From Bacteroidales bacterium (GTDB taxonomy: Bacteria > Bacteroidota > Bacteroidia > Bacteroidales > Marinilabiliaceae), in contig JAGCYH010000038.1 of assembly GCA_017960905.1 (NCBI GenBank), forward strand, positions 1 to 64,000: a stretch of 64,000 bases of DNA, written 5' to 3'. The notes under the pieces are model-generated. The model did not search any database. It was not told the origin of the DNA and saw only the letters and a program-made list of their open reading frames with translations. Below are positions 59,973-64,000 of this stretch, piece after piece. A program made the position numbers and the translations under genes. How positions within the stretch are numbered: position 1 is the stretch's first letter; each line of letters starts with the position of its first letter.

Positions 59973-62900
59973 TATTCTTCGTCGGTGAAAGGTAGATAGA
60001 AATAGAATGTCGTGCCTTGTCCGACTTCCGACGTAACCCAAACCTGTCCGTCGAGTATCATTACAAGGTTTTTGACAATGTTAAGTCCCAGTCCGAGGCC
60101 GGGATAGAGTGTGCGGTTGTTGTTTATTTTGCGGAACGGCTCGAAAATCACGTTGAGGTTTTCTTTGGCAATGCCAATGCCTGTGTCCTCAATGCTTACA
60201 AGCAAGTAGCGTTTGTCGCTGTCGGGCTCGGGGAACGTGGCCGGATAGGCCGATTTCAGAATGCCTTCGCTGTCGACTATGTGAGCCGAAATCATCACGT
60301 GCCCTTTGTCGGTGAATTTGAATGCGTTGTAGCAGATGTTTATCAAAATTTGGCGTACGCGGTCTTTATCGCTGTAGATCGACGCGTTGTAGAGATTCGG
60401 GTCAATCTCGAGCATGAAATCGACATTCGGGTTCTTTTTTTCAACAAAAAGAATGCGGTAGGCGTCGTTTATCTCGTTGTAAATGTTGAAGTAACGTTTG
60501 TTGACGCGCAACTGTCCCGACTCGATGCGCGACACGTCGAGAAGGTCGCCTATCAGCACAAGCAAGCTTGTGCTGCTCTCTTGTATCAGATGCACGAATT
60601 CGGTTTGCTCTTCTTTCGAGCAGGTCGGGTCGCCCAAGAGTTTCGCAAAACCAACGATGCAGTTCATCGGTGTGCGCACTTCGTGCGACAGGTTGGCCAG
60701 GAATGCCGATTTCAGCTTGCTGCTCTCCTCGGCTTTCTGCTTCGCAATCTCCAAGTCGGCGGTGCGCTCAGCCACCTGTTTCTCGAGGTTTTTGCGTATT
60801 TGCGTAAGCTCAATGTTCTGTCGCTCAATGACTTTCTGGTTCTTTATGAGTTTCTGGTTCGACCGGCGAATGTCGCCGGCCTGGCGCTCAACTTCCATCT
60901 CGAGTCGCCGACGCCGCTTCGACTCGATGCGCGATTTGATGTAAACCGACGCCACCACGATACATATCACGCAGATGATTATAAAGACGTGAAACAGAGT
61001 GTCTTCGTAGAAATATACCGATTTGTCGAAAAATAAAGTCGTGACGGCCTCTTCGGGCATGTTTTTGCTGTTTATCGACCGCAGCTCTATCTTGTGCAGA
61101 CCTTTCGACAGGTTTGAGAATATGAGCGGCGACGTGGTCGACACATCGCTCCAAGTGGCGTCGGTGTCGGGCATGCGCCACTGAATGCGGTTGTTTTGCG
61201 AGTTGCTGTAGTTCAACACTCTGATAGTCAGTTGTATAGAGCGGATACCTTTCGGTATCCGTATCGTGTCTTTGGCGTTGAAATACTCGTAGTTGGTGTA
61301 GCTGTCGAAGCTGTTTGTGGTCGAGTTGAGGAATTTGTACGAAGTTACAATCGGCGAAGGGTAGTAGTTGTTTTCGGGGAATATTTCGCCTTTGAACTCA
61401 ACGAAATAGTTCACGCCGCCCATAAGCACCTCGCCGTTCCAGCCCACGCACGACGTGCGGTTGTTGAACGTCTGGCACAGTGCGTTGGTCTCGCTGCCGT
61501 ATTCGTACACGGTGCCTGTGGTGTTGTTGATGCACACAATGCCGTCGGAGCTTGCTGCCCAAACGTTTTTGAGCTTGTCGACCTCCAGACTGTATATCTC
61601 GTTGTAGAGATAGCTGCTGTATTCAATGTGCGAGAGCTTGTCCTTCGATGGCAGATAGTAGTACAGGCCGTTCAGTCGAGTGGCTATCCATAGCTCTTTC
61701 TGGCCCTCTCGGTAAATTACTCGTATGTTGTTTATCGACGCCTTTTTCGAAATGTAGATTTGGTGTGTGTTAATCTCTTGTGTTTTAAGGTTATACGACG
61801 AAATGCTATTGTTGCTGGCAAACCAGATTATCGAGTCGGCCTCGCTGTCGATGCTGCGTACTGCCATACTGTCGGCGAAAACTTTCGCCGAATATTTGTT
61901 GTTCTGCGGTGAATAGAAGAGCAGATGGTTGCGCAGACTGCATACCATGGTGCCGTTGGGGAGCACTTTGAGGTTGTTGAAGCTCGTCTGATTCATGTTT
62001 ATATGCCCGTCGCCGAACACCTTCTGCGGATAGCTCGATGCTGTGTTCTCGTAGATGAAACGGTATTTGTGGGTAAGCAGATTATATTCGATGACGTGAT
62101 ACAAACAGCTGATATACACTGTGTTGCGTGCAGTGTCTTCGGCCATCGCCAGCATCGACTGTCCGTCGATGACCGGGTCGATGCTCTTGTGGTGGAACAC
62201 GTATTCGCCCGGCGCTTTGTAGTAAAGCCCGTCGACGCACCACGACCAGTAGCCGCCGAATTTGTCCTTGTGTATCATGAACATGTTGCACGAGCGCGAG
62301 TCGGACGCGTGGCGGAAGTCGACAATGTTGAATTTGCTTGCGTAGTAATCGGTTTTTATGATGCCATCGGCTGAACCGAAGAATACAACGGGTTGGTTGC
62401 GGCATCGCAGGCTGCACATCACATTGTTCTCGGGCAGGTACGAGTTGCGCGTGTTGAAGTCGTACAAACGGCAGTTTTTGTATCGGTAGAACAGCACTCC
62501 GCTCGACGACGATATCCAAATGCCGTCGGCACAGCATGTTATGTCGTTTGGCAGTGTGCGGGTTATCGTCTCGCGCTTTATTGTTATGAGCTTGGTTGTT
62601 ACGTGAGTCAGGGTGTTGTATTTGTAAAGGTTGTACTGCCGGCTCATCTGCGATGAGGCGGTGAATACTATCGTTGTGTCGTCAGGCGAATCAACGTTAC
62701 GTATGACGCCTTCGGTCTGTATGTCAAATTGTTCCAGTGTTGGCTTATCGGTAGTACGACCGATAAGTTTGTATATGCCCTGATTGTTGATTATCAGCAC
62801 GTTGTGCGGTGTCTCTACAATCTCGCGCACCGAAGGTTTCTCGTTGAAGAACGAACCGCAAGTGGCGCCCGTGCGCTTGTCGCAAAACAGCAGTCCCTCC

Positions 62901-63391
62901 GACGAGGAGGTAAGCAGCAGCAACGTGTCGTTGTACGACATCATCGACGAGATGAGGTCTCTCGATTCTTTCTTCCCGAATTCTACTTCGATGTATTCGC
63001 TCGTGAGCGTTTCTTTGTCAATCTTGAGCAGACAGTTTTTGTTGTTGAAGTACGTCCAGATGCAGTTGTTGACCGTGTCTTCGCAGAGCGATTGCGTGTC
63101 GTACTCGTATTTGTTTTTGCTTTTACCTACAAAAATGTTCTGTATCGTTATGCCATCGTACCTCGAGATTCCGTTGCGTGTGCCAATCCAGATGTAGCCG
63201 TCTTGGTCTTCGAGCATCACACGGCATACATTAGAATTCAGACTAGTGTTAATGTGCTCAAAATAAGGCGTTTCCGACTGCAGATACTCTCTCGGGTCGT
63301 TTGTGTCGTAGGCGTATGTGTATATTCCGCATTGTGTCAACAATACGATAATCAATAACTTACGTAGTATATTGAATGCCTTTATCCGCAT
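59972..63391 (-). CDS. Sensor histidine kinase with periplasmic beta-propeller (HTCS-like, without receiver)
   Basis: 1139-aa membrane sensor. After a signal segment (about 10-28) it has two-component-regulator propeller repeats (about 45-680: VCRVMLEDQDGYIWIGTRNGISRYDG and similar) and a Y_Y_Y domain (about 720-800). One transmembrane helix (about 808-828, FHVFIIICVICIVVASVYI) leads to a coiled coil and a HisKA domain with phosphoacceptor H903 (NLSHEVRTP). HATPase motifs are the N box near N1018/N1022, DTGIGI (1069-1074) and GLGLGL (1098-1103). Hybrid HTCS proteins continue with a receiver and AraC domain; this one ends after the kinase. Starts of neighbours overlap both ends. Confidence 0.93.
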   Translation of the reverse strand: MRIKAFNILRKLLIIVLLTQCGIYTYAYDTNDPREYLQSETPYFEHINTSLNSNVCRVMLEDQDGYIWIGTRNGISRYDGITIQNIFVGKSKNKYEYDTQSLCEDTVNNCIWTYFNNKNCLLKIDKETLTSEYIEVEFGKKESRDLISSMMSYNDTLLLLTSSSEGLLFCDKRTGATCGSFFNEKPSVREIVETPHNVLIINNQGIYKLIGRTTDKPTLEQFDIQTEGVIRNVDSPDDTTIVFTASSQMSRQYNLYKYNTLTHVTTKLITIKRETITRTLPNDITCCADGIWISSSSGVLFYRYKNCRLYDFNTRNSYLPENNVMCSLRCRNQPVVFFGSADGIIKTDYYASKFNIVDFRHASDSRSCNMFMIHKDKFGGYWSWCVDGLYYKAPGEYVFHHKSIDPVIDGQSMLAMAEDTARNTVYISCLYHVIEYNLLTHKYRFIYENTASSYPQKVFGDGHINMNQTSFNNLKVLPNGTMVCSLRNHLLFYSPQNNKYSAKVFADSMAVRSIDSEADSIIWFASNNSISSYNLKTQEINTHQIYISKKASINNIRVIYREGQKELWIATRLNGLYYYLPSKDKLSHIEYSSYLYNEIYSLEVDKLKNVWAASSDGIVCINNTTGTVYEYGSETNALCQTFNNRTSCVGWNGEVLMGGVNYFVEFKGEIFPENNYYPSPIVTSYKFLNSTTNSFDSYTNYEYFNAKDTIRIPKGIRSIQLTIRVLNYSNSQNNRIQWRMPDTDATWSDVSTTSPLIFSNLSKGLHKIELRSINSKNMPEEAVTTLFFDKSVYFYEDTLFHVFIIICVICIVVASVYIKSRIESKRRRRLEMEVERQAGDIRRSNQKLIKNQKVIERQNIELTQIRKNLEKQVAERTADLEIAKQKAEESSKLKSAFLANLSHEVRTPMNCIVGFAKLLGDPTCSKEEQTEFVHLIQESSTSLLVLIGDLLDVSRIESGQLRVNKRYFNIYNEINDAYRILFVEKKNPNVDFMLEIDPNLYNASIYSDKDRVRQILINICYNAFKFTDKGHVMISAHIVDSEGILKSAYPATFPEPDSDKRYLLVSIEDTGIGIAKENLNVIFEPFRKINNNRTLYPGLGLGLNIVKNLVMILDGQVWVTSEVGQGTTFYFYLPFTDEE

Positions 63392-63930
63392 GATGCCTTT
63401 TTTTGTATGTATCGGCCGACAATCTCGCGTATCGACGGCGATGCAATGTTATCCAACTCTATTTCAGATGTTTCGTACCAAGCAAAATCTCCGATGTCGT
63501 CGTTGGCGGTAAGTTTTTCGTAATCGGTTATCGTGCAGATGAATGCCAGGTCGGTTGTAGCCACGCTACAACCGCTGTACATGTATCGGTTGTGTGTCGA
63601 TGTGAAGTATTCGCAAGTCTCTATCTCGGCGCCAAGTTCTTCGCGCAGTTCGCGCCGTAGCGCCTCTTCGGCCGTCTCGTCGGGGTCTACAAAGCCTCCC
63701 GGCAGGTCGAGCGTGCCACGCCATGGTTCCACAGCTCGCCGCGTGAGCATTATGCGCCCGTCGGGCGCATGTATTATTGCCGCCACGGCCGCCGCCGAAT
63801 TGCTGAAATAGTCGAAACCACACGCGCCACACCGCATCTCCTTGTTCGACACAGCCTTGAAATTACCGCTTCCGCAATGCGGACAGTATTTGAAAAACCG
63901 CGTCGGGTGTTGCTCGTTTGTAGTCTCCAT
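63382..63930 (-). CDS. NUDIX hydrolase with N-terminal zinc ribbon
   Basis: 182-aa protein. A zinc ribbon (CPHCGS...CGACGF, about residues 16-38) precedes the NUDIX domain with box GGFVDPDETAEEALRRELRE continuing ELG. It resembles NudC-like or zinc-ribbon NUDIX proteins, which hydrolyse NADH or related nucleotides, but the diagnostic NudC motif after the box is not evident. Its 3' end overlaps the histidine-kinase start by 10 bases. It is the first gene of the NUDIX-kinase-methyltransferase operon; the promoter would lie in 63931-64000, which is strongly A/T-rich. Confidence 0.87.
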   Translation of the reverse strand: METTNEQHPTRFFKYCPHCGSGNFKAVSNKEMRCGACGFDYFSNSAAAVAAIIHAPDGRIMLTRRAVEPWRGTLDLPGGFVDPDETAEEALRRELREELGAEIETCEYFTSTHNRYMYSGCSVATTDLAFICTITDYEKLTANDDIGDFAWYETSEIELDNIASPSIREIVGRYIQKKASCG

Positions 63931-64000
63931 ATTTCCGTATCCAAATCATTTGCAAAATAACTCTTTTTTTTTCTTTTATTCTTCTTTTTTTTACAAAAAA

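Overview
The window is a chromosomal segment of a Bacteroidota bacterium, most likely order Bacteroidales. The evidence is a division and cell-wall (dcw) cluster in Bacteroides-type order, a TonB receptor/FecR/ECF-sigma/DUF4249 set, a hybrid-sensor-like histidine kinase with a beta-propeller periplasmic region, FloA, DUF4491, PD40/OmpA and PD40/SPOR envelope proteins, a GH115 alpha-glucuronidase, and promoters of the TTTG-N19/20-TAnnTTTG type in place of E. coli-like ones. Start sites rarely show a Shine-Dalgarno sequence, as expected for this phylum.

Layout. 1-8.2 kb: rlmD, a secreted GH115 enzyme, then a rightward group (small membrane protein, YpfJ-type metallopeptidase, TPR-PD40-OmpA protein, NUDIX hydrolase). 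8.2-23.9 kb: a leftward dcw operon mraZ-rsmH-ftsL-ftsI-murE-mraY-murD-ftsW-murG-murC-ftsQ-ftsA-ftsZ followed by yqeY. MurE carries the DNPR motif of meso-DAP-adding enzymes, and three 10-bp-spaced repeats that look like a MraZ operator lie in the mraZ promoter. 24-26.4 kb: a secreted protein gene interrupted by an in-frame stop, tRNA-Thr(CGU), a low-molecular-weight tyrosine phosphatase and an EFR1-type flavodoxin/ferredoxin. 26.4-32.2 kb: an A/T-rich island with a fused nuclease-methyltransferase, a separate specificity subunit and an OLD-type ATPase-TOPRIM nuclease in one tight operon, followed by the stub of a GIY-YIG nuclease and a terminator; this is the best candidate for an unusual system. 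32.3-40.1 kb: LuxR-type response regulator, guaA, a Fur-family regulator, purA, DUF3820 gene, cvfB-like gene, rlmN and a lipoprotein. 40.1-46.3 kb: an ECF sigma/FecR/TonB receptor/DUF4249 transport locus with an overlooked 58-codon acidic ORF, and a YfiR-like protein. 46.6-53.4 kb: tRNA-Pro(GGG), a lipoprotein/DsbD/flavin-reductase operon, an AAA-DUF4143 ATPase gene flanked by near-identical 71-bp repeats, and floA. 53.4-64 kb: a TPR-PD40-SPOR protein, DUF4491, a parvulin chaperone with an acyl-ACP thioesterase, and a coupled NUDIX/histidine kinase/methyltransferase operon.

Most of the window is housekeeping: cell-wall synthesis and division, purine synthesis, rRNA modification and envelope biogenesis. 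The accessory parts are the restriction island, the repeat-flanked ATPase gene, the sigma/FecR/TonB locus and the sensor-kinase operon. Functions are assigned from recognisable motifs and family resemblance only; no database search or alignment was run.
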